NCBI GenBank assembly: GCA_002411105.1
Contig: DHQX01000034.1
Span: forward strand, 1-64,000
Source: Christensenella sp. UBA5327
GTDB taxonomy: Bacteria > Bacillota > Clostridia > Christensenellales > Aristaeellaceae
Reading direction: 5' to 3'
DNA: 64,000 bases
The position numbers and the translations under genes were made by a program. Shown here one piece after another: positions 8,288 through 16,796 of the stretch (within the stretch, counting starts at the first letter, position 1; each line of letters opens with the position of its first letter). Below the pieces are notes generated by a model. It did no database searches. It was given only the letters and a program-made list of their open reading frames with translations, and was not told the DNA's origin.

Positions 8288-9196
8288 ATGGCATTCCAGG
8301 GGACTGAGGTAACAAGGGCTGAACAGCGGCCAAAGACCGTGTTCATGAGCCTGAAGAACAAGCTGGAGATGCCGGGGGTATCAGGGCTTCTGGCGCCCTG
8401 CACCCGGCACCTGGATCAGAGCCAGTATGCCCGGATGCTCAGCGGCTGGCGTTCCATGGGGCAATATCATGTCTATGGCTTTGTGCGGATGGGCACGGTG
8501 GTTGCCATCATGGCAGTTGAAGAGCAGAAGATGGGCCGTGGCCGGCTGCTGGTGCACTCGGTGGACCCTCGGTTCAGGCTGCGGGGCATGGGCAGGCGCC
8601 TGATGGTGGAGACTTTCTGCTCGCTGAAGCTGGAGAGCCTGACGGTGGACACGGTGGAGGAGACGCTGGGCTTTTATCGGCAAAACCTTTTTGAGGTGGT
8701 GTCAAGCCGGGACAGCGGCCAGGGCATCCTGCTCCATTCCTGCATTCTGACCAAACAGGCGCTGTACGCGGGCTACGCGCATGAGTATTCCTCAGGCGCT
8801 GTGCTGTATTGCGAGAAGGATGGCCAGCGGCTGTATGCCGTGGTGACGGAGCTTTCCGGCAACACCGGGCTGCCCAAGGGGCATGTGGAAGCCGGTGAGA
8901 GCAATGAGGAGGCGGCGCTGCGCGAAATCTATGAGGAAACCGGCATCCGGGCTGAGATCGTACCGGGGTTTGAAGGGGAACTGGTCTATCCCCAGGGCCG
9001 GGGGATGCTGAAGCATTTCTACTATTTTCTGGCCAGATTTGATTCCTCCCAGCGCTTTTACACCGGGGATGTGGTAGCGGCGGAGCTATTGCCCTATGAC
9101 CAGGCGATGAAAAAGCTGTCCTTTATGGATGTGCGCCAGCTGCTGCGCCGGGCGGAGGTCTTCCTCAACAGCGGCGCTTTTACCAAGAAACCTTGA
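8288..9196 (+). CDS. GNAT-Nudix fusion protein
   Basis: This 302-residue protein joins two enzymes. Residues about 20-160 form a GNAT acetyltransferase: HSVDPRFRLRGMGRRLM holds the acetyl-CoA loop and LGFYRQNLFEVV the closing part. Residues about 165-300 form a Nudix hydrolase with a complete Nudix box (GHVEAGE then REIYEETGI). Nudix enzymes cleave nucleoside diphosphates linked to another group. AAGGAGA precedes ATG 8288, which is preferred over the frame's extension to 8225 that lies almost on the -10 box. The gene has its own strong promoter. The substrate of either half is unknown; the fusion suggests a linked acetyl and nucleotide chemistry or housecleaning role. Confidence 0.85.
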   Translation: MAFQGTEVTRAEQRPKTVFMSLKNKLEMPGVSGLLAPCTRHLDQSQYARMLSGWRSMGQYHVYGFVRMGTVVAIMAVEEQKMGRGRLLVHSVDPRFRLRGMGRRLMVETFCSLKLESLTVDTVEETLGFYRQNLFEVVSSRDSGQGILLHSCILTKQALYAGYAHEYSSGAVLYCEKDGQRLYAVVTELSGNTGLPKGHVEAGESNEEAALREIYEETGIRAEIVPGFEGELVYPQGRGMLKHFYYFLARFDSSQRFYTGDVVAAELLPYDQAMKKLSFMDVRQLLRRAEVFLNSGAFTKKP

Positions 9197-9226
9197 GTTT
9201 TTATGTTAGAGACGGGAGACTGGTGG

Positions 9227-9232
9227 TATAAT
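9227..9232 (+). promoter_or_regulatory. Extended -10 promoter of the small glycine-rich gene
   Basis: TATAAT preceded by TGG (an extended -10, TGnTATAAT). No good -35 box is seen at 16-18 bases, which is typical for extended -10 promoters. Confidence 0.6.
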
Positions 9233-9279
9233 ACCCCTGTGCCGGGCAAACGGACACATTGGGAAAGAAGGTGGCTATC

Positions 9280-9567
9280 ATGACAGGTATTGTTCAAATT
9301 ATCATTCAGCTGGTATCAGGCGCCCTGGGCGGCAACGCTGCAGGCAAGGCGGCGCCCAAACTGTCCCTGGGGACGCTGGGGAACAGCCTCGCAGGGATTC
9401 TGGGCGGTGGTCTGGGCGGGCAGCTGCTTGGGCTCTTGGGCATCGGTGCTGCAAACGGCGGGAACCTCAGCATTGAGAGCATCATCGCCAGCATTCTGGG
9501 CGGCGGCGTGGGCGGCGGCGCGCTGATGGCCATCGTCGGCGCCATCAAGAAGGCGTTGGGCAAATAA
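9280..9567 (+). CDS. Small glycine-rich hydrophobic protein
   Basis: The 95-residue protein begins at ATG 9280 after GAAAGAAGGTGG. It consists of hydrophobic stretches broken by glycine repeats: GALGGNAAG, then LAGILGGGLGGQLLGLLG, then ILGGGVGGGALMAIVG, and a basic end (KKALGK). The spacing of glycines is that of a glycine-zipper membrane segment, which packs helices in membranes. I do not recognise the family. It is monocistronic, with its own promoter and a strong terminator, so it is probably well expressed. A membrane-associated structural role, or a bacteriocin- or holin-like one, are all open. Confidence 0.7.
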   Translation: MTGIVQIIIQLVSGALGGNAAGKAAPKLSLGTLGNSLAGILGGGLGGQLLGLLGIGAANGGNLSIESIIASILGGGVGGGALMAIVGAIKKALGK

Positions 9568-9587
9568 GCATACCAGCGGTATTATTG

Positions 9588-9615
9588 AAGGAGCCGGTTG
9601 GCCGGCTCCTTTTCA
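9588..9615 (+). terminator. Rho-independent terminator
   Basis: A 10-bp stem (9588-9597 with 9602-9611) with a TTGG loop and TTTT at the end, 20 bases after the glycine-rich gene. Confidence 0.85.
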
Positions 9616-9630
9616 ATGAAAGCGTTGTTC

Positions 9631-12600
9631 TTAGACTGCATCCGCGGGAATCGGGGGCCTGGGGCCAAAGTAGGACTGCATTTGGGCATCGGAGAGGCTG
9701 AACCATTCTTTGACCTGATCCCAGCAATATGTGGGGCGCTTTTTGGCCACGTTGCGCAGGCGGTCAACACGGATGTTCCAATAGCGCATGCAGCCGTCCA
9801 CCGTCTGGGGCTGATCGGACGAGATGCTCTTGAGGTTAAGCGAAGCCCAGCGTTCAAAGTGCATGTTCATCTCAGGCAATAGCAATTGATAGCATTCCTC
9901 TATCTGGTCCAGCATCACCTGGGTGGTGAACTGCTTGAAAATCTCGCCGAAGCGGCGTAGGAACTTGTCCTTCATCTCAGCATTTTCCAGGAATTTGCGG
10001 ATCAGGGTGTTGTCAATCTGGTTGCCAACGCCTGTGCCCTTGGGGTTTAGTATATTCCGGATGCCGTTGGCCTGGGAGTTGAAGAGGCCATAGTCCAGAT
10101 CATAGAGGATCCAGCGCCATTTTTTGTCGGGGATCTTGTAGTAACGGATGTTGCCGGTGTCGGTGTTGGCGAAGAAGGCCTCAAAAATCATGTAATCAAA
10201 ATAGTTGTCCACATCGATGCGGTCAAGGAGGTACTGCAGGTCCTCCGGTTTGGAGCCGGGGGAGAGGGTGCGCGCGGTTTTCAGCAGCTCCCGGTATTCC
10301 TCGTTGCTGCCCCAATAGGCCTTGGAGTTGCCCTCGATGATGGTCATGTCATCCACCTGCTCCATGGGGATGCCCTCATGCTGGCCGACAAAGTATCGGC
10401 TGATGCGCTCGCGCATGTTGTACTGGCCCCAGTACTGGCCGTTGAGATAGACGATGACTGGGTGCCAGGCCTGGTGGATGACGGTGGTGTCAATCCGGTC
10501 AACCAGGCGGGACTGGACGCCATCGGCCATGCGGGTCCAGACGGCGTCATTGCCGCTGACACGCAGGACAAAGGATTTGTAAAAGTCAAAGGGCCTGTCA
10601 TCAAACAGGGGGGCCTGGATAAACTTGCTGCCGAACTTGGCCCGGGAGTGTACTTTGAAGGACTTCTGCGGCATATCAAGAGAATACTGCCCGATTAGCC
10701 CGAAGGTGACCCCCTGGCTGAAGACCACGGAGTTGGTATCGGAATCAAACATCTCGGCGTAGCCGTCCCGGTGCTCCTTGCCATGGAGGCGGTAGACCGG
10801 AGTGGGGTTTGAAAAGGGGATTTTTTCGTACTGGAGGAGGCTGATGCCATCGCCTGTGGCATACATACCGGTGGTGCCGTCCCACAGTTCAACCGGGTCT
10901 GTGGTGAGGCAGACCACGGGGAGGGAGAAATAGGTCTTCATGACATAGTTGGCGGTGATGGTGGTGGAGGGCTGCAGCCCCTGGGCAAAGGCGCGGGCGC
11001 GTAGCACCGTGGTATCGTTCACCTCGATGGGCCCAGTATAATCCATGCCTTTTGAAACGGTGGGGATGGACCCGTCCAGGGTGTAGCGCACATGGGTGCC
11101 CTCAGGCACGGTGATGGAAACCGAGAGGTTCTGCTTGTACAGCCCCCCCGCATGGGAGAAGGCCGGCGCCTGGGTAAAGCCTGTGAAGCCGGGCCCGTTG
11201 ACTGTGCCGGGGGTGGGAGCATCATAAAAGAAAAAAAGGCCGTCCTGCCCGGTGGTGCGGCCATAGGAGATGTCCGTGGGGATTTCAGGCAGCACCATGC
11301 GGTCAAGCACGCGTCCGGTGCTGTCAGACAGCGTCACCACCTCGCCCCCCGCGCGCTTCAAGGCATGATTGGCGTGGAGCACGGCGGCGTTTGAGCCGGG
11401 AACCCGGCTCTTGTCCATCATGATCACTTTGTATTCCCCGGGCCAGATGCTGGTGCCCTGGGGAAACTGCCACTTGCGCGGCCAGCCCACATTGTCGGAC
11501 AGGCCCCAGCCGCTGATGTCCACCACCTGCTGGGTGGCGTTGTACACCTCCACCCAGTCGCTGACAGGCTGGCCTGTGGCCTGAACGATGCTGTCATTGC
11601 TGCTCATGACCTCAGAGATGTAGACGCCATAAGGGTTGATGGCGCGCATGAATCTTTCGGCCATGGAAAAACCAGCGGCATTGTTGGGGGCTTTGGGGGT
11701 TTGGATGGTGAAAATCTGCCAAGCACCGGTTTCCTCGTTGCGGCCGAAACTATGATCCATGGGCACGTTTTCATACTTAACCCGGTCAATCAGCTGCCCC
11801 TGGCGGGTGGAGAGGGTGACGGTCTCGCCCTCAGCACTCAGAGAAAAGTTGGTGTGGGGGTAGGCGCCGGGGTTGTCCCGGTTCTTGCCCGAACAGAACA
11901 CCAGGTAATAGCCGCCCGGCTGGATGACAGCGCCCTCGGGGAAAACCCACTTGGCCGGACGCTGCTCGTTGTCGGACAGCGCAAAGACCCCGCCCAGGGG
12001 GATGGGGGTGTCGCCATTGTTTTTCAGCTCTATCCAGTCGCTTAGCTCGTCGTCCTCATCCCTGAGCCCGCTGCGGGGTGAGGGGGAGAGCTCGTTGATC
12101 ACCAGCACCCCGGTCTCCACAAAGTATTGGCCCATATAGGCATCAAAGCCTGCCTGGGTGTTGGGGAAGCCGGGGGTGTAGATCTCACTTTTCCGGAAGG
12201 TGCCGTCTTCCTGCAGGGCATAGGTTTCATTGGCGTTGAGGGTGGGCACGTCCTCCACCTTGTCCAGCACAAATCCCTCGATGTCAAACAGATAGACTGA
12301 GCAGGCGATGCTGGAAAGCTTGAACTTGGCATGGAAGGGCTTTCCGGGTTCGTTCTGGTTGGTGCTGTCGCAGTGGATGATGATGCGCTCACCTGGCTCC
12401 ATCAGGACATCCGGGAACACGAACCGCGCCCGGTCAGGGCGGTTGGAGGCGGTGATGCCTTTCAGGTTAAGGGTTTTTCCGGATTGGTTCTCAATTTCAA
12501 ACCAGTCCGGGAAGTTTCCGTTCTCATCCGGCAGCGCCGAGACGTTGTCGGACATGATCTCGGTGATTCGAAGCCCCTCATGATCGCTGATCAGCCTGCC

Positions 12601-12753
12601 ATCGCTTGAGATGTTCCGCGCCCGCTGGACAGGGGCGGTTGGAGACACGATGAGCAGGATACCTACAATGACCAGACAAAATACCAACAGGCCGATGCGC
12701 CTTTCCTTGCGGCGGGCGCGCCGGGGGGGCTGACTGGCGGGGCGTTGACGCAT
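9631..12753 (-). CDS. Lamin-tail-domain/CotH kinase surface protein
   Basis: This 1040-residue exported protein has a basic N-terminus and one hydrophobic anchor (about 20-40). Three lamin-tail domains follow (about 60-195, 215-350 and 372-505), each with an I-x-E-[LIV]-M/S-x-S/P start and a D-W-[FIV]-E-[LI] motif. Next come a chitobiase-C-like beta domain (about 535-615, YTLDGSIPT) and a CotH domain (about 630-960, with WRWILYDLDYG and SFKVHSRAKFGS). CotH proteins are atypical protein kinases, first known from spore coat. Lamin-tail/CotH fusions are recurrent in Clostridia surface proteins. It starts 9 bases after the Smr gene stop with GGAG before ATG, so the two form an operon. Substrate is unknown. 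Confidence 0.88.
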   Translation of the reverse strand: MRQRPASQPPRRARRKERRIGLLVFCLVIVGILLIVSPTAPVQRARNISSDGRLISDHEGLRITEIMSDNVSALPDENGNFPDWFEIENQSGKTLNLKGITASNRPDRARFVFPDVLMEPGERIIIHCDSTNQNEPGKPFHAKFKLSSIACSVYLFDIEGFVLDKVEDVPTLNANETYALQEDGTFRKSEIYTPGFPNTQAGFDAYMGQYFVETGVLVINELSPSPRSGLRDEDDELSDWIELKNNGDTPIPLGGVFALSDNEQRPAKWVFPEGAVIQPGGYYLVFCSGKNRDNPGAYPHTNFSLSAEGETVTLSTRQGQLIDRVKYENVPMDHSFGRNEETGAWQIFTIQTPKAPNNAAGFSMAERFMRAINPYGVYISEVMSSNDSIVQATGQPVSDWVEVYNATQQVVDISGWGLSDNVGWPRKWQFPQGTSIWPGEYKVIMMDKSRVPGSNAAVLHANHALKRAGGEVVTLSDSTGRVLDRMVLPEIPTDISYGRTTGQDGLFFFYDAPTPGTVNGPGFTGFTQAPAFSHAGGLYKQNLSVSITVPEGTHVRYTLDGSIPTVSKGMDYTGPIEVNDTTVLRARAFAQGLQPSTTITANYVMKTYFSLPVVCLTTDPVELWDGTTGMYATGDGISLLQYEKIPFSNPTPVYRLHGKEHRDGYAEMFDSDTNSVVFSQGVTFGLIGQYSLDMPQKSFKVHSRAKFGSKFIQAPLFDDRPFDFYKSFVLRVSGNDAVWTRMADGVQSRLVDRIDTTVIHQAWHPVIVYLNGQYWGQYNMRERISRYFVGQHEGIPMEQVDDMTIIEGNSKAYWGSNEEYRELLKTARTLSPGSKPEDLQYLLDRIDVDNYFDYMIFEAFFANTDTGNIRYYKIPDKKWRWILYDLDYGLFNSQANGIRNILNPKGTGVGNQIDNTLIRKFLENAEMKDKFLRRFGEIFKQFTTQVMLDQIEECYQLLLPEMNMHFERWASLNLKSISSDQPQTVDGCMRYWNIRVDRLRNVAKKRPTYCWDQVKEWFSLSDAQMQSYFGPRPPIPADAV

Positions 12754-12762
12754 GCTTACTCC

Positions 12763-12993
12763 TTAGTACTCTCTGAGGACAAATACCGTCTGTCCTGGGT
12801 TTGGGCTGTTTTCCAGGCGGATCACCCGGGGATGGCTGGCGAACTCCTCCCGCAGCATGTCCCGGATGGCGCTGCCGCCGCGGTAGCCGTGGATGATGTT
12901 GAGCCGGTAATCAGCGGTGGTGGCGCGCTTCAAAGCGGCCATGACCGCCACCCTGGCCTGCTGAAGGGTTTTGCCGTGCAGGTCAAGCTCCAT
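12763..12993 (-). CDS. Stand-alone Smr domain protein
   Basis: The 76 residues consist only of an Smr domain, with LDLHGKT at the start and the IIHGYRGGSAIRDML (H-G-x-G-x-G-like) loop. Smr domains act as nucleic-acid nicking or RNA-cleaving modules in MutS2 and in ribosome rescue proteins. Being alone, it may act with a partner. It heads the operon with the CotH protein, from a near-consensus promoter; AGGAGG precedes the ATG. Confidence 0.85.
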   Translation of the reverse strand: MELDLHGKTLQQARVAVMAALKRATTADYRLNIIHGYRGGSAIRDMLREEFASHPRVIRLENSPNPGQTVFVLREY

Positions 12994-13024
12994 CCGCTGT
13001 CATCCTCCTCAGGCTGTGTAACAC

Positions 13025-13053
13025 AGTATAGCGCATCCGGGAAACTGTATCAA
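13025..13053 (-). promoter_or_regulatory. Promoter of the smr-CotH operon
   Basis: Reverse-strand TTGATA (13048-13053) and TATACT (13025-13030) with a 17-base spacer. Confidence 0.8.
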
Positions 13054-13079
13054 GTTCTTAACAATTTGTTAAAATGTGG

Positions 13080-13919
13080 TCATTTCCCAAGTTTGTTCAG
13101 GATGAAGGCCAGGTAATCCCTGACGATATCCCGCTCGCCCAGGGCATAGAGCATCCGGGTGCCCACAGCGTCCTCAATCTCGTTGAACAGGAGCCTGCCC
13201 TGGTGAAACAGGAAGTCCACCCCGATTAGCCCGGCATCAAGGGTTTGGGCAACATGCCGGGCCAGGTCCAGAGCCTCCTGGCCCGGGTCAAAGGGGCGGG
13301 TGGAAGCGCCCAGGCCCAGGTTGCTGCGGAAATCGCTCTCCGACACCCGCATCATGGTTCTCACCACCTCCTGCCCCAGCATGTACACTCGCACATCCCG
13401 CCCCAGGGTATCACACAGGGGCTGAACCAGGGCATCATCAGGTGCTATGCTGGCAAGCGCCTGGCGGAAGGCATTCTCATTCTGTGCCAGATGAACCTGG
13501 CGGCCGCCATTGCTCCTGGCAGCCTTCACCACCACTGGGTAGGGGAGGGGGCAGCGGGTTTCCCCCGGGTGCAGAAACACCGTGTCCAGCATGGGGAAAA
13601 GCCCGGAAACCATCTGGTGGGTGAGGCGTTTGTCATTGCACAGACGCGCTATGGCCGCGTTGTTGAACACCGGGATGCCCATCCCCTCCAACTGCCTGGA
13701 GAGCAGGGGGTCATTGGTCCGCACCACAGCGCACGCAGGCAAAAGGGGCTGGGACGCGGCAGAAAGAGAGAGCCGGGAATCCCTGATGCCAAAGATGATC
13801 TCCTCGCGGGTCACCACGCTGACCTCAAGCCCCTTTTCCCGTCCGGCTTCATGCCAGCGGTTGATAAAGAACTGGTTGCGCGGGATATTGTCCCGGTCAT
13901 AGATGAGCCAGATGTGCAT
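13080..13919 (-). CDS. ATP-grasp ligase, RimK-like (second of pair)
   Basis: The 279-residue protein begins MHIWLIYDRDNIPRNQFF. The ATP-grasp core runs from about 95: PYPVVVKAARSNGGRQVHL binds ATP, DVRVYMLGQEVV is the second strand set, and LFNEIEDAVGTRM carries the Mg-binding Glu/Asn-type residues, here E-I-E-D. RimK-type enzymes join an amino acid to a carboxyl group via acyl phosphate. It starts one base after the stop of the first ATP-grasp gene, and the reading frame's longer extension lies inside that gene and is not used. The two proteins clearly descend from a duplication or work as partners on one product. Confidence 0.88.
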   Translation of the reverse strand: MHIWLIYDRDNIPRNQFFINRWHEAGREKGLEVSVVTREEIIFGIRDSRLSLSAASQPLLPACAVVRTNDPLLSRQLEGMGIPVFNNAAIARLCNDKRLTHQMVSGLFPMLDTVFLHPGETRCPLPYPVVVKAARSNGGRQVHLAQNENAFRQALASIAPDDALVQPLCDTLGRDVRVYMLGQEVVRTMMRVSESDFRSNLGLGASTRPFDPGQEALDLARHVAQTLDAGLIGVDFLFHQGRLLFNEIEDAVGTRMLYALGERDIVRDYLAFILNKLGK

Positions 13920-13920
13920 G

Positions 13921-14775
13921 CTAAGCGTCCCGGATGAGGCGCAGGATGTGTTCCGCCGGGTTGACCCCGGTTTCTGCCCGCAGCCCCAGGAAGTGGGCGT
14001 TTGAGTTGATCTCGCAGATGAGGGGCCCATCCTGTGAACGCAGGATGTCCACCCCGGCAAAGTCCGCATGCACGGTTTCGCAGGCGGCGATCGCCAGGGC
14101 GGCTTCCTCAGGCGTGGGGATGCAGGCATAGGCTTTGCCGCCGTTTTCGAGGTTTGCCCGGAAATCTCCCGCCTGGTTCACCCGGCGGATGGCGGCGATG
14201 ACCTGGCCGCCCACCACATAGATGCGAAGGTCCTCCCCGGCGCTCTCCGCAATGAAGCGCTGGAACAGCAGCGGCCTGGCAGCGGTCATGGTGAGAATCC
14301 GCCGCATGTCATCAGCGGTTTTGGCCAGGTAGACCTGCCGGCCAAAGGAGCCGTAGCCCTCCTTGATCACCAGCGGCAGGCCTAGCTCATCGGCGATGTC
14401 ATCCAAAAAGCCCATGTCGCCGTATCCCACCCCGGGGAAGGTGACCGGGCCCAGGATGGTGCGGGGCTGGGGCATGTTCACTTTTTCCAGCGCCAGGAAG
14501 GTGGCGGTCTTGTCATCGCAGGCGGCGATGGCCCGGGCGCGGTTGAAAAGACGCAGGCCCCTTTGCTCCATCAGCTGCGCCAGGCGCACATCCTTATCAA
14601 AAAACAGGGCAGCCGGCGGGGCAGCATCAAAGCTGTCCTGCCGCAAAAAGGAGGCGTTGGTCCTCAGGCGAAGCCGGACACCGGCCCCTTCCGCCGCCTG
14701 CATAAAAGCGGTTTCCATCGCCACAAACGAAGGGGTGCGCAGGAACGCGCTGACAACCAGCCAGGCTTCTTTCAT
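13921..14775 (-). CDS. ATP-grasp ligase, RimK-like (first of pair)
   Basis: The 284-residue protein has the ATP-grasp layout. An N-terminal pre-grasp region spans about 1-95, LPLVIKEGYGSFGRQVYLA is the ATP-binding strand and loop, and DLRIYVVGGQVIAAIRR follows. FAGVDILRSQDGPLICEINSN carries the metal-binding Glu and Asn. Its closest named relatives are RimK/LysX alpha-L-glutamate ligases. ATG 14775 is chosen because GGGAGGG lies 6 bases upstream; a TTG two codons earlier is possible. No amino-group carrier protein (LysW) or arginine/lysine synthesis gene lies nearby, so the product is unknown; a short peptide or an amino-acid modification is likely. Confidence 0.88.
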   Translation of the reverse strand: MKEAWLVVSAFLRTPSFVAMETAFMQAAEGAGVRLRLRTNASFLRQDSFDAAPPAALFFDKDVRLAQLMEQRGLRLFNRARAIAACDDKTATFLALEKVNMPQPRTILGPVTFPGVGYGDMGFLDDIADELGLPLVIKEGYGSFGRQVYLAKTADDMRRILTMTAARPLLFQRFIAESAGEDLRIYVVGGQVIAAIRRVNQAGDFRANLENGGKAYACIPTPEEAALAIAACETVHADFAGVDILRSQDGPLICEINSNAHFLGLRAETGVNPAEHILRLIRDA

Positions 14776-14830
14776 AATCAACCCTCCCGCGGCTATCTTA
14801 ACATGCCTTGATCCGCCTGAAAAGAGCCCC

Positions 14831-14858
14831 TTTCATGGGAGGGATAATGTGCTATAAT
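14831..14858 (+). promoter_or_regulatory. Promoter of the serine hydrolase gene
   Basis: TTTCAT (14831-14836) and a consensus TATAAT (14853-14858) with a 16-base spacer, about 20 bases before the start codon. Confidence 0.6.
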
Positions 14859-14878
14859 CCCCTGAAAGGGGTGATTGG

Positions 14879-16000
14879 ATGGCCTTTGAGGCGTTGCGTG
14901 CTTATCAGGATGCCTTGCTCAAGACCCACGCCGTGGGGACCGATCTGGCGGTGTGCCGGGGCGATACCCCGGTGTACCGGCACATGAACGGCTTCGCGGA
15001 CCGGGAGGCTGGGGTGAGGGTGAGTGGGGACACGCTGTTTCGCGTATATTCCATGACCAAGCCGATCACCTGTACCCTCGCGATGATGCTGCATGACAGG
15101 GGGCGATTTCTGATGACTGACCCCCTGGGGGATTATCTGCCGGCTTTTTCAAGGATGCGGGTGGCAGTAGGGAACAACACCCGCGATGCGGAGCAGCCCA
15201 TCCGCATCCTGCACCTGTTCACCATGACATCCGGGCTTGACTACAACGCAGACCGGGAAAGCCTGATCCAGGTGCAAAGAGCCCGCGGTTGTGAGTTCAC
15301 CATGGCTCAGGCGGTGGAGGCCATCGCGGCAGACCCTCTGCTCTTTGAGCCGGGGACGCGGTTTTGCTATGGTTTTTCCCATGATGTGCTGGGGGTTTTG
15401 ATTGAAACCCTTTGCGGTGCCAGCCTGGGCGAATGTATGCGGGAGATGCTCTTTGAGCCCCTTGGCATGGCCTGCAGCTTTTTTGAGGTGCCTGTGGCTG
15501 CGCGTTCCCGCTGTGCCAGGAGCTATGCCTCCCAACCGCCTTTCGGACAGGACCCGGGAATGGACCAGTATTTTCTGGCTTTTCCAAATCTTGAAAGCGG
15601 AGGCGGCGGCCTTGTGATGACAACGGATGACTACCTGCGCTTTACACTGATGCTCAGGCGGGGCGGGACTGATGAACGTGGCCAGCCGCTGGTGAGCGAA
15701 GCAGCGGTGGGCTTGATGCGCCGCAATCACTTGGGTGGGGCCGTGCATGCTGGCTACATGGCGGAGCGCCCGGGCTATGGCTACGGCCTGGGGGTGCGGG
15801 TGCTGACCCATCCTGAGATGAACGGCGCCCTGACCCGGGTGGGGGAGTATGGCTGGGCAGGTGCCCAGGGCACCTGGATGATGGTTGACCCAGAAAGTGA
15901 TCTGACCGCGGTGTTCATGATGCAGGGCGTGCCGGGCCCCAACCGGGAGATCCACCCCCGGCTGCGCAATCTGATTGCTGCAGGGGTCTGTTCATTGTGA
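14879..16000 (+). CDS. Serine hydrolase, class C beta-lactamase-like
   Basis: The 373-residue protein belongs to the beta-lactamase/EstB/D-aminopeptidase superfamily. SMTK in FRVYSMTKPIT is the SxxK motif with the nucleophilic serine, YGFSHD stands where the YxN/YxS motif is expected, and YGYGLGVRV is the usual C-terminal signature before the HxG/KxG-like WAG. There is no signal peptide, so it is probably a cytoplasmic esterase or peptidase rather than a drug-destroying beta-lactamase. AAAGGGG precedes ATG. mgtC follows 27 bases later and may be co-transcribed. Confidence 0.88.
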   Translation: MAFEALRAYQDALLKTHAVGTDLAVCRGDTPVYRHMNGFADREAGVRVSGDTLFRVYSMTKPITCTLAMMLHDRGRFLMTDPLGDYLPAFSRMRVAVGNNTRDAEQPIRILHLFTMTSGLDYNADRESLIQVQRARGCEFTMAQAVEAIAADPLLFEPGTRFCYGFSHDVLGVLIETLCGASLGECMREMLFEPLGMACSFFEVPVAARSRCARSYASQPPFGQDPGMDQYFLAFPNLESGGGGLVMTTDDYLRFTLMLRRGGTDERGQPLVSEAAVGLMRRNHLGGAVHAGYMAERPGYGYGLGVRVLTHPEMNGALTRVGEYGWAGAQGTWMMVDPESDLTAVFMMQGVPGPNREIHPRLRNLIAAGVCSL

Positions 16001-16027
16001 TAGAATGCTGATGAATGGGGGAGAAGG

Positions 16028-16747
16028 ATGAATTTTTTTATTACAGCCAGGGCCATCACCTGGCATGAGGTGCTGATCCGGGTGATCGCCGCGGTGGTGG
16101 TGGGCACGGTGGTGGGGATTGACCGGGAGTATAAGAACCGGCCCGCCGGCATGCGCACCCACAGCCTGGTGTGTCTGGGGGCCGCGGTGGTGGCCATCCT
16201 GGAAGGGTTGCTTACCCTGCAGCTGTTTAACGACGGGATGAGCGGTGAGGTCACCCTGTCCCTGGGGCGGATGTCCGCCCAGGTTATCAGCGGCATCGGC
16301 TTTCTGGGCGCTGGCACCATCTTTGTGGCCCAGAAAAAGGTCTCCGGCCTCACCACGGCGGCGGGGCTTTGGAATGTGGGCTGCCTTGGGCTGATGATAG
16401 GCTTTGGGTATTATTGGCTGGCGCTGATTATCGCTGGTTTTGTGATGATTGTGCTGGTGGTTTTGCAAAAGGTGATCCATGTGAATACCGTGAAGCGGGT
16501 GGAGGTGCGCTTCACCAACCGGGCGTCCGCCCTGCCCTTCATCAATGGTTACATGCACCAGAAGCACATCCAGGTGCTTGACGTGGACTTCCACATCGAG
16601 CATTTTGAGAAAGCGGATGAGCCCGAGCGCAACGTATACACCAACCTATACACCCTGCACCTGCCACCGGGGCTGAGCTATGCGGACATGGTGATGCAGC
16701 TCACCCAGCACAAGGACATCCAGGTGGTGAGGACCAGAAACGTCTGA
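16028..16747 (+). CDS. MgtC/SapB family membrane protein
   Basis: The 239-residue protein has four to five transmembrane segments in residues 15-150. The MgtC signatures are VGIDREYKNRPAGMRTHSLV and GIGFLGAGTIF, followed by VSGLTTAAGLW. A C-terminal ACT-like cytosolic domain follows (about 155-239). MgtC proteins are linked to growth at low magnesium and to control of membrane ATP synthase in pathogens; in Clostridia the role is not settled. GGGGGAGAAGG precedes the ATG. Confidence 0.92.
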   Translation: MNFFITARAITWHEVLIRVIAAVVVGTVVGIDREYKNRPAGMRTHSLVCLGAAVVAILEGLLTLQLFNDGMSGEVTLSLGRMSAQVISGIGFLGAGTIFVAQKKVSGLTTAAGLWNVGCLGLMIGFGYYWLALIIAGFVMIVLVVLQKVIHVNTVKRVEVRFTNRASALPFINGYMHQKHIQVLDVDFHIEHFEKADEPERNVYTNLYTLHLPPGLSYADMVMQLTQHKDIQVVRTRNV

Positions 16748-16755
16748 CACCAATC

Positions 16756-16779
16756 AAAAAGGGCCGGCCGGCCCTTTTT
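16756..16779. terminator. Bidirectional terminator
   Basis: A perfect 24-base palindrome, AAAAAGGGCC-GGCC-GGCCCTTTTT. It forms a hairpin with a T tract on both strands, between convergent mgtC and the nucleoside kinase gene. Confidence 0.85.
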
Positions 16780-16796
16780 GGTTGCCCTGAAACCCG

